Below are positions 15,177-22,383 of a DNA stretch of 23,680 nt, one piece after another; position 1 is the stretch's first letter; each line of letters opens with the position of its first letter. The notes under the pieces are model-generated. The model was not told the DNA's origin. It worked only from the letters and a program-made list of their open reading frames with translations, and did no database searches. Source of the DNA: Rhodocyclaceae bacterium UBA5602. Its GTDB lineage: Bacteria > Pseudomonadota > Gammaproteobacteria > Burkholderiales > Rhodocyclaceae. A program made the translations under genes and the position numbers. Where the stretch lies: assembly GCA_002424865.1 (NCBI GenBank), contig DILC01000048.1:764-24443 (forward strand), read 5' to 3'.

Positions 15177-15292
15177 GCGTCAAACGCGGTTTTGAATATT
15201 GCTGCGCCAAAAAATGTCGGCAATTTTTACAGCCCATCCCTTGGGTTTTATTATTGATTTTCAATCCATTGATTTAATTTGATAAATAAATC

Positions 15293-15309
15293 AGGCATGA
15301 AGTTTGCTT
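15293..15309 (+). promoter_or_regulatory. Sigma-54 (-24/-12) promoter of the PEP-CTERM gene
   Basis: AGGCATGAAGTTTGCTT fits the sigma-54 consensus, with GG at 15294-15295 and GC at 15306-15307 separated by exactly ten bases. The predicted start near 15318 gives a leader of about 70 bases. In exosortase systems the PrsK/PrsR two-component pair works with sigma-54, and PEP-CTERM genes are known targets. Confidence 0.8.
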
Positions 15310-15389
15310 GAGGGTTCTTGTCAAGCATATTTGCATTCCTGGGTTCTTTCTTGGATTGCATGTGTTGCCTATTTTTAATGGAGAAAATC

Positions 15390-16358
15390 ATGAAAAAAGT
15401 GCATTACCCACAGCAATTACTCAAATTACTGTCTGCCGCTATCGGTGGTTTGCTGATTTCGGCGTCAGCAAATGCCTATCTCGTTGCCCCGGTCAATGTG
15501 TTGACGACGACAACTTATAATGATTTTCAACTGCAGTCGCTCGAGTTGAATAGCCTATGTTCTGCGGCGAATGATCCGAATTGCACGCCAGGCGCGCAAG
15601 ACAAAGTCATGTCAGGCCCCGGACAAATCAAGGATTTGCCTGTGCTGATGTCCAACGACAACGGTCAGGTGAATCTTGCGAATTCGCCCTTTCCCAATGG
15701 CGCTGCGGTAGATAATCCTTTTCAGGGCGCCATGACGGCGAGTTCCGAGCCAACGAATACTTTTACCGGCGATAGGACGGGTACGTGGGAGATCAGCGCC
15801 AAATTGCTGGCAGACTGGCTGGGTGGGCAGGATCTGCTGTTTTTCTTTGACATCAACCAAGCGCCAGGAAAAACACAGAGCATCCTGGCGTGGGGGCAGG
15901 TACGCGTTTTTGATGCGAGTAACACAGAGCAAACTTGTGTCCAGTTCAGCAAGGATGCAGCAGGATCAGGCTGCACGGCGACCCCAACCTATGCGGTTGC
16001 TGCGGGCGCTTATTGCGTTACGGCTTCCGGTCCGAATTTAGGTGTGGCTTATGCGCCTAGCGGGAAGAGTTGTAATGCTGGGGATTACTATGTTGACGAT
16101 AACAAAGGCACTAACGTGGCTGACTTTGTGTTTTGGAACGATACGCTGAACAAGAATCTCAAGTTCTATGCTGATAACAACATGATGCTCTCAGTAAAAG
16201 TTCAGTTTGGTTCAGATAATGCAGCGGATCAGCAGCTGTTTATCCGTAAAAATGCAGGTCAGGTACCAGAACCTGGTTCGATTCTGTTGTTTGGCTTAGG
16301 TCTGCTTGGCTTGGGTTTGGGGCGCGCACGGTTCTTCAAAACACAAGCTAAAGTGTAA
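15390..16358 (+). CDS. PEP-CTERM sorting-domain protein (322 aa)
   Basis: This is a secreted protein with an N-terminal signal peptide (MKKVHYPQQLLKLLSAAIGG, cleaved near ASANA) and a C-terminal exosortase sorting signal: VPEPGS, then a Leu/Gly-rich transmembrane segment (ILLFGLGLLGLGLG) and a basic tail (RARFFKTQAKV). The middle (about 30-290) is rich in Asn, Asp, Ser and Gly with several Cys residues and has no family I recognise. A typical fate is sorting to the cell surface by exosortase, with removal of the C-terminal segment. ATG 15390 has the GGAG box at 15380-15383 correctly spaced; ATG 15378 is an alternative. A sigma-54 promoter precedes the gene and a terminator follows it, so it is monocistronic. 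Confidence 0.92.
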   Translation: MKKVHYPQQLLKLLSAAIGGLLISASANAYLVAPVNVLTTTTYNDFQLQSLELNSLCSAANDPNCTPGAQDKVMSGPGQIKDLPVLMSNDNGQVNLANSPFPNGAAVDNPFQGAMTASSEPTNTFTGDRTGTWEISAKLLADWLGGQDLLFFFDINQAPGKTQSILAWGQVRVFDASNTEQTCVQFSKDAAGSGCTATPTYAVAAGAYCVTASGPNLGVAYAPSGKSCNAGDYYVDDNKGTNVADFVFWNDTLNKNLKFYADNNMMLSVKVQFGSDNAADQQLFIRKNAGQVPEPGSILLFGLGLLGLGLGRARFFKTQAKV

Positions 16359-16394
16359 TCAAGCGACAAGCTTGGCTTGGTTTATTGGTGATGC

Positions 16395-16430
16395 AAACGC
16401 CCCATCCACGGACGGGGCGTTTTCTTTTTG
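16395..16430 (+). terminator. Rho-independent terminator after the PEP-CTERM gene
   Basis: AAACGCCCC (16395-16403) pairs with GGGGCGTTT (16414-16422), followed by TTCTTTTT. It begins 37 bases after the stop codon. Confidence 0.9.
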
Positions 16431-16596
16431 TGTGCTGCAAATTGCCCGGATTTCCAAGGCGCCCATGTCGGTATGGGTTAACAGGGCAGGGCGCGGCGCC
16501 AGTATTTGTTTGAAATAAGCCTATTTTCGAGGCGGGTGAGCGCTGTCGGCTCATTACAATACCGAGGGGGAGGGTTGAGCAAGTTGTTTTGTCCAT

Positions 16597-16632
16597 GGTT
16601 CGGCAAGGCTCTCCTGAGCGTAGTCGAAGGAC
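16597..16632 (+). repeat. REP-like dispersed repeat upstream of galE
   Basis: The sequence GGTTCGGCAAGGCT then CTCCTGAGCGTAGTCGAAGG has the form of the widespread intergenic repeat GTTCGACAGGCT...GTCGAAGG. Its outer bases TTCG and CGAA pair. It is plausibly a REP or similar stable hairpin in the galE leader. Confidence 0.5.
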
Positions 16633-16678
16633 TTGATCAGCATTTCCTGGTCATCAGTTTTTAAAAGGATAAGAATTC

Positions 16679-17701
16679 ATGGCGCATTACCTTGTCACCG
16701 GCGGTTTGGGCTATATCGGTAGCCATACCTGTGTTGAGTTGCTGGCTTTGGGGCATCAGGTCACGATTGTCGATAATCTTTTCAATAGCAAGTTGATGGT
16801 GTTGGAGCGGGTGGCTGAAATTACCGGACACCGTCCGCATTTTGTGCAGGTTGATATTCGCGACCGTGTGGCCATGAGGCGCGTTTTAAAAGAGATGTCG
16901 GGTGGCTGCGATGGGGTGATTCACTTCGCGGGCTTAAAGGCAGTGGGTGAGTCCGTTGATTTCCCCTTGCGCTACTACAGCAATAATGTCGAAGGCAGCA
17001 TTGCCTTATTCGAGGTGATGGCAGAACTCAATGTCAAAACCCTCGTGTTTTCTTCTTCCGCCACGGTGTATGGCGACCCTGCCTCGGTGCCGATCAATGA
17101 GGCCGCGCCTTTGTCTGTCATCAATCCTTACGGCCGTTCAAAACTGATGGTGGAAGAAATTTTGCGTGACTTGGTGGCCGCCGACCCCACCTGGAGCGTA
17201 GGGCTGCTGCGCTATTTTAATCCGGTGGGCGCGCATGCCTCTGGCCGTATAGGGGAAGACCCGAACGGCATCCCGAATAATCTAATGCCTTATGTGGGTC
17301 AGGTGGCTGTTGGCAAACGAGCGTACCTGTCGGTGTTTGGCAATGATTACCCCACGCCCGATGGTACGGGTGTGCGGGATTACATTCATGTGGTGGATTT
17401 AGCCAAGGGGCACTTGGCAGCGCTCAAATCACTGGCAAGGCTGGAGGGTGGCTTATTTACCGTGAATTTGGGCACGGGCCGGGGTTATTCGGTGCTGGAT
17501 GTGGTTAAGGCGTTTGAAGCGGTCAGCGGGAAAAAGATCGCCTGTCAGATTGCCCCGCGTCGGGCGGGGGATGTGGCACAGTGTTTCGCTGATCCGGGGT
17601 TGGCAAAGGAAATGCTGGGCTGGCAGGCCGAAAAGGATTTACAGGAAATGTGCGCCGATGCCTGGCGCTGGCAGCAGCAAAATCCGGATGGCTTTGTTTA
17701 A
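16679..17701 (+). CDS. galE: UDP-glucose 4-epimerase
   Basis: This is an extended short-chain dehydrogenase that interconverts UDP-glucose and UDP-galactose with bound NAD+. The 340-residue product begins with the NAD-binding motif VTGGLGYIGSH (6-16). The catalytic site is SSSATVYGD (125-133), with Y151 and K155 in NPYGRSK. Other family marks are HFAGLKAVGESV, LRYFNPVGAH, DYPTPDGTGVRDYIHVVDLA and RRAGDVAQCFADP. All are intact and the length is typical. ATG 16679 has a ribosome binding site AAGGAT eight bases upstream. Flanking genes do not overlap it. Its role here is to supply UDP-galactose for polysaccharide made with the sugars from Ugd and ManC. Confidence 0.96.
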   Translation: MAHYLVTGGLGYIGSHTCVELLALGHQVTIVDNLFNSKLMVLERVAEITGHRPHFVQVDIRDRVAMRRVLKEMSGGCDGVIHFAGLKAVGESVDFPLRYYSNNVEGSIALFEVMAELNVKTLVFSSSATVYGDPASVPINEAAPLSVINPYGRSKLMVEEILRDLVAADPTWSVGLLRYFNPVGAHASGRIGEDPNGIPNNLMPYVGQVAVGKRAYLSVFGNDYPTPDGTGVRDYIHVVDLAKGHLAALKSLARLEGGLFTVNLGTGRGYSVLDVVKAFEAVSGKKIACQIAPRRAGDVAQCFADPGLAKEMLGWQAEKDLQEMCADAWRWQQQNPDGFV

Positions 17702-17704
17702 CCT

Positions 17705-17720
17705 GGAAACCGCGGTTTCC
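17705..17720. repeat. Perfect 16-bp palindrome after galE
   Basis: GGAAACCGCGGTTTCC starts four bases after the galE stop codon. It has no loop and no T tract, so it is a poor intrinsic terminator but a possible protein binding site. A short CGCTTCT tandem (about three units) follows at 17735-17755. Confidence 0.55.
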
Positions 17721-17900
17721 CATTTTCCATTTCCCGCTTCTCGCTTCTCGCTTCCAATGCCGGTGAACCGCTGATGCCCGCTGAGCTTTTCTTCTTTTGC
17801 TGCCACTGCCCGCCGGGTGGTTCCGCTACATGTCCAACGGGGGGGTACAGGTTTAAACGGGGACGGGCGCTTGACTTGTCGGCTTCTGATTTTTTGCAGG

Positions 17901-18767
17901 TCAGTCGATTTTTTTCAGGTAATCCTTGGTGAAGAATTTATCCGGGATATCCCTGACTTGCATCGAATCGTATTCCAGCACGGATTTTTCGCCTGCCCGT
18001 AATGAGTCCTCCATGGTCAGGCGGGTGGGGCGAATTTTTCCGGCCATCATTTTGAAGTTTTCGTAGTATGCGGTTTTGAGCAGGCGGCCGGAGAGTGAAT
18101 AAAACTCGGCCTTGTGCGGATAGGCATTTTTTTGTTTCACCCAGTAGATGACGCGTTGGTAAGTCACGCTGCGGTCTGCCGCAGTAAGTTCTAGCACGGT
18201 GTATTTTTCGCCATCAAGGGTGTCGGTGCGCAGGATGTGCGGGTTGTAGTCACCGGCAAAGTTGGCGCGTGCCAAATCGCCATTGGCGACTTGCCCCGTC
18301 AGTCGCTGGGCAAGCGATAGCCTGACAGGTTGCGAGACCGAGGGCAAAAAAACCCACAGTTCGCGACCGCTCATGAGCATGGTCTGTCCGCGCTCAGCGG
18401 CAGGCTCGGTCACAATGACTGCTGTTTTATCGTTGCCTTTGGAGAGCACCTGGTATTTGCGTGCTTCCGTGCTTTGGTCGGCTTTGGTGGAGATAATCGA
18501 GATTTCAACCTGGAAGCCTTCAGTCGGGAAGCGTATTTGATCCGCCTTGCGAAGTAGCGCCTGGGCGGCAGGGTCTGCTTGATCGGGTTGGCTGGCGGTG
18601 TTATTTGCTGGTGTTGCCTGCGCAAAGACAGGCTGGGTGAACAAGGCCAAGTTTCCAGTGAGGGCAAGCGTAAGCGCCAGGACATAGTGCCCGCCAGCGC
18701 ATGCGTTGCTTGCCCTGAGCTGTTTTGCAATGCGTTGAAAAATAGTGCTTATTTTGGCGCTTTTCAT
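17901..18767 (-). CDS. LolA-like outer membrane lipoprotein-sorting protein
   Basis: The 288-residue product has a signal peptide (hydrophobic core VLALTLALTGNLALF, cleavage near FAQA). A LolA-like beta-sandwich family pattern follows: an N-terminal helix ALLRKADQIRFPTEGF, then FQVEISI, ELWVFLPSVSQPVRLS, the GDYNPH segment, TVLELTAADRSVTYQRVIYW, YPHKAEFYSLSGRLLKTAYYENF and PTRLTMEDSL. This is the group called outer membrane lipoprotein-sorting protein; it is not LolA itself, and its cargo is unknown. It usually occurs with an ABC or MMPL transporter and a beta-barrel. Here it is divergent from a LolD-like ATPase and a DUF1302 barrel, so those are its likely partners. ATG 18767 has a GAGG ribosome binding site. 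Confidence 0.85.
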   Translation of the reverse strand: MKSAKISTIFQRIAKQLRASNACAGGHYVLALTLALTGNLALFTQPVFAQATPANNTASQPDQADPAAQALLRKADQIRFPTEGFQVEISIISTKADQSTEARKYQVLSKGNDKTAVIVTEPAAERGQTMLMSGRELWVFLPSVSQPVRLSLAQRLTGQVANGDLARANFAGDYNPHILRTDTLDGEKYTVLELTAADRSVTYQRVIYWVKQKNAYPHKAEFYSLSGRLLKTAYYENFKMMAGKIRPTRLTMEDSLRAGEKSVLEYDSMQVRDIPDKFFTKDYLKKID

Positions 18768-18981
18768 GCATCAACCTCACTAGAATAAAGGCTCAAGCCT
18801 TGGCTGGGTACGGGGTTTTCTTTGCTTGAAAGTTTAATTCAAATACGCGGCAGGAAATGGGGGGGGCGATACGCATTGGCATGGCTGGCGGTATTTTTTT
18901 GTATTGCTTGTATTGTTGAGGCGGATGCTTTCTTTGGGCTTATCTGTGTTTTGATTAAAATTTTTAACATCTGGGGCGACA
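18768..18981. promoter_or_regulatory. Shared divergent promoter region of the LolA-like and ABC genes
   Basis: This 214-base region lies between the divergent LolA-like and ABC ATPase genes. It contains an inverted repeat TTGAA-N7-TTCAA (18826-18842) and a run of eight G bases (about 18859-18866). These could be a regulator site, but neither resembles a defined consensus. Confidence 0.4.
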
Positions 18982-19749
18982 ATGCATATTGTTCGTGTTG
19001 AGAACGTTTTTAAGGATTATTTTCTGGGCAATCAGATTGTCCAGGCTTTGTCTGACATTAGCCTGGATATTGAGCAAGGTGTGTTCCTGGCCATCTCGGG
19101 TCCTTCAGGCAGTGGCAAGACGACCCTGCTGAATGTGATTGGCTGCATTGATGCGCCAAGCGAAGGGCGGTTGTTTATCAACGGCAAGGAGGTGACGAAC
19201 TGGTCGGGCAATCAGCTGGCAGATTTGCGTGCCCATGCCATTGGCTTTATTTTCCAGACGTTCAACCTGTTGCCGGTGCTCTCTGCGGCTGAAAATGTGG
19301 AATATCCCTTGCTCTATCGCAAGGATGTCTCCAAGCGGGAGCGCGAGCAACGCGTGAAATTTTTTCTGGAAATGGTGGGCTTGACCAAATACGCTGATCA
19401 TCGGCCGGGGCAGATGAGTGGTGGTCAGCGGCAGCGGGTGGCCATTGCACGGGCGTTGGCGATTAAACCTGCGCTGATCCTGGCCGATGAGCCAACGGCG
19501 AATCTGGATCGCGCAACGGGCACGGAAATTTTGCACTTGATGCAAGACATTAACCGCAAGTTGGGGACGACGTTTATTTTTTCCACCCATGACCAGCGCG
19601 TGATTGATATGGCGGACCGGCTGGTGCGCATAGAAGACGGCACCTTGCGCGAGCTCGGGGTGCGGCGCGGCGGTCAATGGCTCACTGTGCAACTGAAAAA
19701 TGCGGCTGAAACGGCGGTTGGCCAAGCGGGAGGGCTGTATGCAAAATGA
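18982..19749 (+). CDS. ABC transporter ATP-binding protein (LolD/MacB type)
   Basis: The 255-residue ATPase of the MacB/LolD/FtsE class has Walker A GPSGSGKTT (40-48), Q-loop Q92, signature MSGGQ (145-149), Walker B LILADE (165-170) and the switch histidine H203. All are intact. It has a GGGGCG-like ribosome binding site. ATPases of this class work with an FtsX-like permease, usually encoded immediately next to them. Here no permease is in view, and the next gene is a DUF1302 barrel that overlaps it by 11 bases. Divergent from it is a LolA-like gene. The likely role is lipid or lipoprotein release to the envelope; this is inference. Confidence 0.92.
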   Translation: MHIVRVENVFKDYFLGNQIVQALSDISLDIEQGVFLAISGPSGSGKTTLLNVIGCIDAPSEGRLFINGKEVTNWSGNQLADLRAHAIGFIFQTFNLLPVLSAAENVEYPLLYRKDVSKREREQRVKFFLEMVGLTKYADHRPGQMSGGQRQRVAIARALAIKPALILADEPTANLDRATGTEILHLMQDINRKLGTTFIFSTHDQRVIDMADRLVRIEDGTLRELGVRRGGQWLTVQLKNAAETAVGQAGGLYAK

Positions 19750-21325
19750 TTTTTTTTGCTGGATGAAAAGTGGGTCCGGGCGCCCATGGATGCACGCGCG
19801 TCCTATCGCGTTTCTGCTTGTTGTGCTGGGTGCTGTGCCCCGTATGGCAGTGGCTGAAAAAGTCGGGCTTGGCGGGACGGCGGGGGGCATGCCTTTACCC
19901 ATGCAAATCGCGCAAAATACGCCAGGCAGCGCGGCAGAAGATGAGTTTGAAGCGCTGTTGCGCCAAGCCGCTGAGGATGATGCAAAAAATGCAGCGGCCG
20001 CTGCGCCTGAACCCGCGCCTGCGTTGGCGCCATCTCCAGCCACTCTTCCTGTCGCAGCCACGGGTTCTATTGCCCCTGAGGCTTTTCCCGGCGCTGAAAA
20101 AGCGCCAGGTTTGGCTGGTTCAGGTTGGCGTGGCTATGCCCAGTTTGAGCTTGCGCGTGCGATGAATGAGCCCAGCCATTGGTCAAAAATGCTCACGCGG
20201 GTTGAGTTGGGCAAGAGTGGACGGATCAATGATTCCCTGAAATGGAAAGTCAGCGCGCGGGTGGATTACGATGCGGTGTTTGACGCGACTAATTTTTACT
20301 CCCCTGAGGTGAGGCGGGATCAAAAGTTTAACGCCAGCTTTCGCGAAACCTATCTGGACGTGGATGCAGGTAATTGGGATATCCGCTTAGGCCGCCAGCA
20401 TGTGGTGTGGGGCGAGATGGTCAGCCTGTTTTTTGCGGATGTCGTCTCAGCCAGGGACATGCGCGAATTTATCCTGCCTGAATTCAATATCTTGCGCATC
20501 CCGCAATGGGCGGCACGTGCGGAGTATTTCAAGGATGATTTTCATGCCGAGTTGCTCTGGGTTCCTGTGCCAACCTATGACCAGACGGGTAAGCCCGGTT
20601 CCGGGTTTTTTCCTGTTCAGCCCGAATATGCAGGCTTTGCGACGCGCTATCTGGTTGAGGAAAGGCCGGACAGAAAACTGGCCAACAGCAATTTCGGTGC
20701 GCGTGGTTCCTGGCTTGCGCATGGCTGGGATATTTCGGCTTTCTTTTATCGCAGCATGGATGCAGCCCCCACGTTTTACCGGCAAGTGGTTTTAGGGCCG
20801 CAACCCGAGGTGATTTATCAAGCCAGGCACGACAGGATTTCGCAAATGGGCGGCACGCTGGCCAAGGACTTTGGCGCGGCCGTATTGAAAACCGAGCTCG
20901 TGGCCACGCGTGGGCGCAGCCAGACGGTGTTGCGTCTGGATGATACTGATGGGGTGGTGCGACAAAATACGGTTGACTGGGTGGTGGGACTGGATGTGCC
21001 ATTGCCTGCCGACGCACGGTTTAATGCGCAGCTTTTTCAAAGCATTATTACCAATCATGATCGCGATGTGATTCCCGATAAAGCGGAAAGTGGCTATAGC
21101 CTGTTGCTCAATGGCAAACTTGCTCGGCAAGTGGAAGCCGAGGTATTGTGGGTAGCCGGTTTTAACCGCACAGACTGGATGCTGCGCCCCAAAGTGAATT
21201 GGACGTTTGAAAAGAATTGGCGTCTGGCCGCAGGGGTTGATGTTTTTCATGGGCCGCCCGAGGGCTTGTTTGGTCGATTTGAGCATAGGGATCGAGTATT
21301 CTCTGAAGTGAAATACTTTTTTTAA
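19739..21325 (+). CDS. DUF1302 family outer membrane beta-barrel protein
   Basis: The 528-residue product starts with a signal peptide (RPIAFLLVVLGAVPRMAVA). A linker rich in Ala and Pro follows, then a predicted beta-barrel. DUF1302 marks are GWRGYAQFELARAM, the FRETYLDVDAGNWDIRLGRQ and HVVWGEMVSLFFADVVSARD block, REFILPEFNILRIPQWAARAEY and the many alternating strands. The chain ends in aromatic residues (VKYFF), as outer membrane proteins do. ATG 19739 overlaps the ATPase gene and has a GGGAGG ribosome binding site, so translation is coupled. Function is not established. The partners LolA-like, ATPase and possibly DUF1329 suggest a route for a hydrophobic compound. Copy 7 of the dispersed repeat falls just after the signal peptide. 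Confidence 0.85.
   Translation: MQNDFFCWMKSGSGRPWMHARPIAFLLVVLGAVPRMAVAEKVGLGGTAGGMPLPMQIAQNTPGSAAEDEFEALLRQAAEDDAKNAAAAAPEPAPALAPSPATLPVAATGSIAPEAFPGAEKAPGLAGSGWRGYAQFELARAMNEPSHWSKMLTRVELGKSGRINDSLKWKVSARVDYDAVFDATNFYSPEVRRDQKFNASFRETYLDVDAGNWDIRLGRQHVVWGEMVSLFFADVVSARDMREFILPEFNILRIPQWAARAEYFKDDFHAELLWVPVPTYDQTGKPGSGFFPVQPEYAGFATRYLVEERPDRKLANSNFGARGSWLAHGWDISAFFYRSMDAAPTFYRQVVLGPQPEVIYQARHDRISQMGGTLAKDFGAAVLKTELVATRGRSQTVLRLDDTDGVVRQNTVDWVVGLDVPLPADARFNAQLFQSIITNHDRDVIPDKAESGYSLLLNGKLARQVEAEVLWVAGFNRTDWMLRPKVNWTFEKNWRLAAGVDVFHGPPEGLFGRFEHRDRVFSEVKYFF
19853..19882 (-). repeat. Dispersed repeat, copy 7 (start of the DUF1302 gene)
   Basis: The plus strand reads GCTGAAAAAGTCGGG then CTTGGCGGGACGGCGGG. 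It is close to copy 3 over both flanks. It encodes AEKVGLGGTAGG just after the predicted signal peptide cleavage region. Confidence 0.6.
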
Positions 21326-21421
21326 AGCGGTTTTGGCGGCAAACTTGGGTTGGACAGGGGTTGGTGCCTTTTTTGTTCAGGAAATAGCCGGCATAAGATC
21401 AATGGGCACGCAATAACTATC

Positions 21422-22282
21422 ATGAGTAACAACCAAACTGTAACAGCGGGTGACGAGATGATTATCAGAGCACTTCTTGGCGGGCAAAATTATGACTTGT
21501 TGACCCCGAACTTCAAGTTCCTTCATACGACTTTCAGCAAGACACAGGATGTGCTTAGCCTGGACATCATGCGCTTGCGTTATGAGGTGTATTGCAACGA
21601 GTGCCATTTTTTAAAGGCCACAGATTATCCCGATGGTTACGAGTCGGACGAATATGATGACAATGCCTACCATGTGGCGGCCAGGAACGAAGATGGTCGC
21701 ACTGTGGCCACCGCGCGGCTGGTTTATGCTGACGTATCAGGCAAGTTCCCTTTTGAGTCACACTGCGCTACCTACGATAACTTTGTTTTTCCTGATCGCC
21801 AAAGCTGCGCTGAAGTGTCACGATTAGTGGTTGATAAAGGCTACCGCCGCCGTCCGGGTGACTCCATGCAGGGAGTGGCGAAAGACTTTGTGGAAAAAGC
21901 GAAAGTACGTGATATCCCCTTTCAGGAAGATGAGGCCAAGGGCAAGCATAGACGTCACATCAGCCCGCAAATTTTGATGGGCATGTTCCGCCAGATGTAT
22001 CAGCATAGCCGCGATAATGGCACTTACCACTGGTTTGCCGCCATGGAAAAGGGTTTGGCGCGCTCGCTTGATCGCATGGGATTTCACTTCACCAAAGTGG
22101 GTGATGAGACCGATTATTACGGCCCTGTGGCTGTTTATTATGCTGATTTGCGCCAACTGAGCCAAAACTTGAAAGAATCCAATGAGTTTCTGAGCCGCTG
22201 GTTTGAAGGCGAGCCGATTGGTTTCTGGCTGGTGCTGAAAACCTGGGTGAAATTCAAACTGGAAAGCAAGCGCAAGAAATAG
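21422..22282 (+). CDS. PEP-CTERM/exosortase system-associated acyltransferase (GNAT/autoinducer-synthase-like)
   Basis: The 286-residue product matches the acyltransferase group found with exosortase loci and resembles autoinducer synthases. Motifs are MRLRYEVYCNECHFL, the acidic stretch ESDEYDDNAYHVAAR, TVATARLVY, CAEVSRLVVDKGYRRR (the E-x-SRL element) and MEKGLARSLDRMGFHFTKVG. It presumably transfers an acyl group from ACP or CoA, but its substrate is not established. ATG 21422 is preferred because it starts just ahead of the conserved region; ATG 21458 is an alternative, and neither has a strong ribosome binding site. An ACP and an acyl-CoA ligase are in the same region. It is followed after 100 bases by a PaaK-like enzyme, with which it may share a pathway. 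Confidence 0.88.
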   Translation: MSNNQTVTAGDEMIIRALLGGQNYDLLTPNFKFLHTTFSKTQDVLSLDIMRLRYEVYCNECHFLKATDYPDGYESDEYDDNAYHVAARNEDGRTVATARLVYADVSGKFPFESHCATYDNFVFPDRQSCAEVSRLVVDKGYRRRPGDSMQGVAKDFVEKAKVRDIPFQEDEAKGKHRRHISPQILMGMFRQMYQHSRDNGTYHWFAAMEKGLARSLDRMGFHFTKVGDETDYYGPVAVYYADLRQLSQNLKESNEFLSRWFEGEPIGFWLVLKTWVKFKLESKRKK

Positions 22283-22383
22283 GCCGGACTGAAATAAGCC
22301 AACTTGTTGGCGAGATGGATTCCGGCAACATTTTTGACTGCTTATCAGCTCAATAAGGCGAAGAGCGCGATGAAGTCTTTACC

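Larger units (their letters stand above)
16359..16678. other. Intergenic region between the PEP-CTERM gene and galE
   Basis: Besides the terminator it contains a REP-like dispersed repeat (16597-16632) shortly before galE. No gene is supported. A galE promoter must lie here or be provided by upstream read-through; I could not place one. Confidence 0.5.

Noticed and set aside
21326..21421. Possible sigma-54 promoter ahead of the acyltransferase gene
   Set aside because: TTGGTGCCTTTTTTGTTC resembles the consensus but has GT in place of the -12 GC, so it does not meet the standard used for 15293.
22298..22311. GCCAACTTGTTGGC hairpin after the acyltransferase gene
   Set aside because: The stem is only five base pairs and no T tract follows, so it is not a credible terminator.
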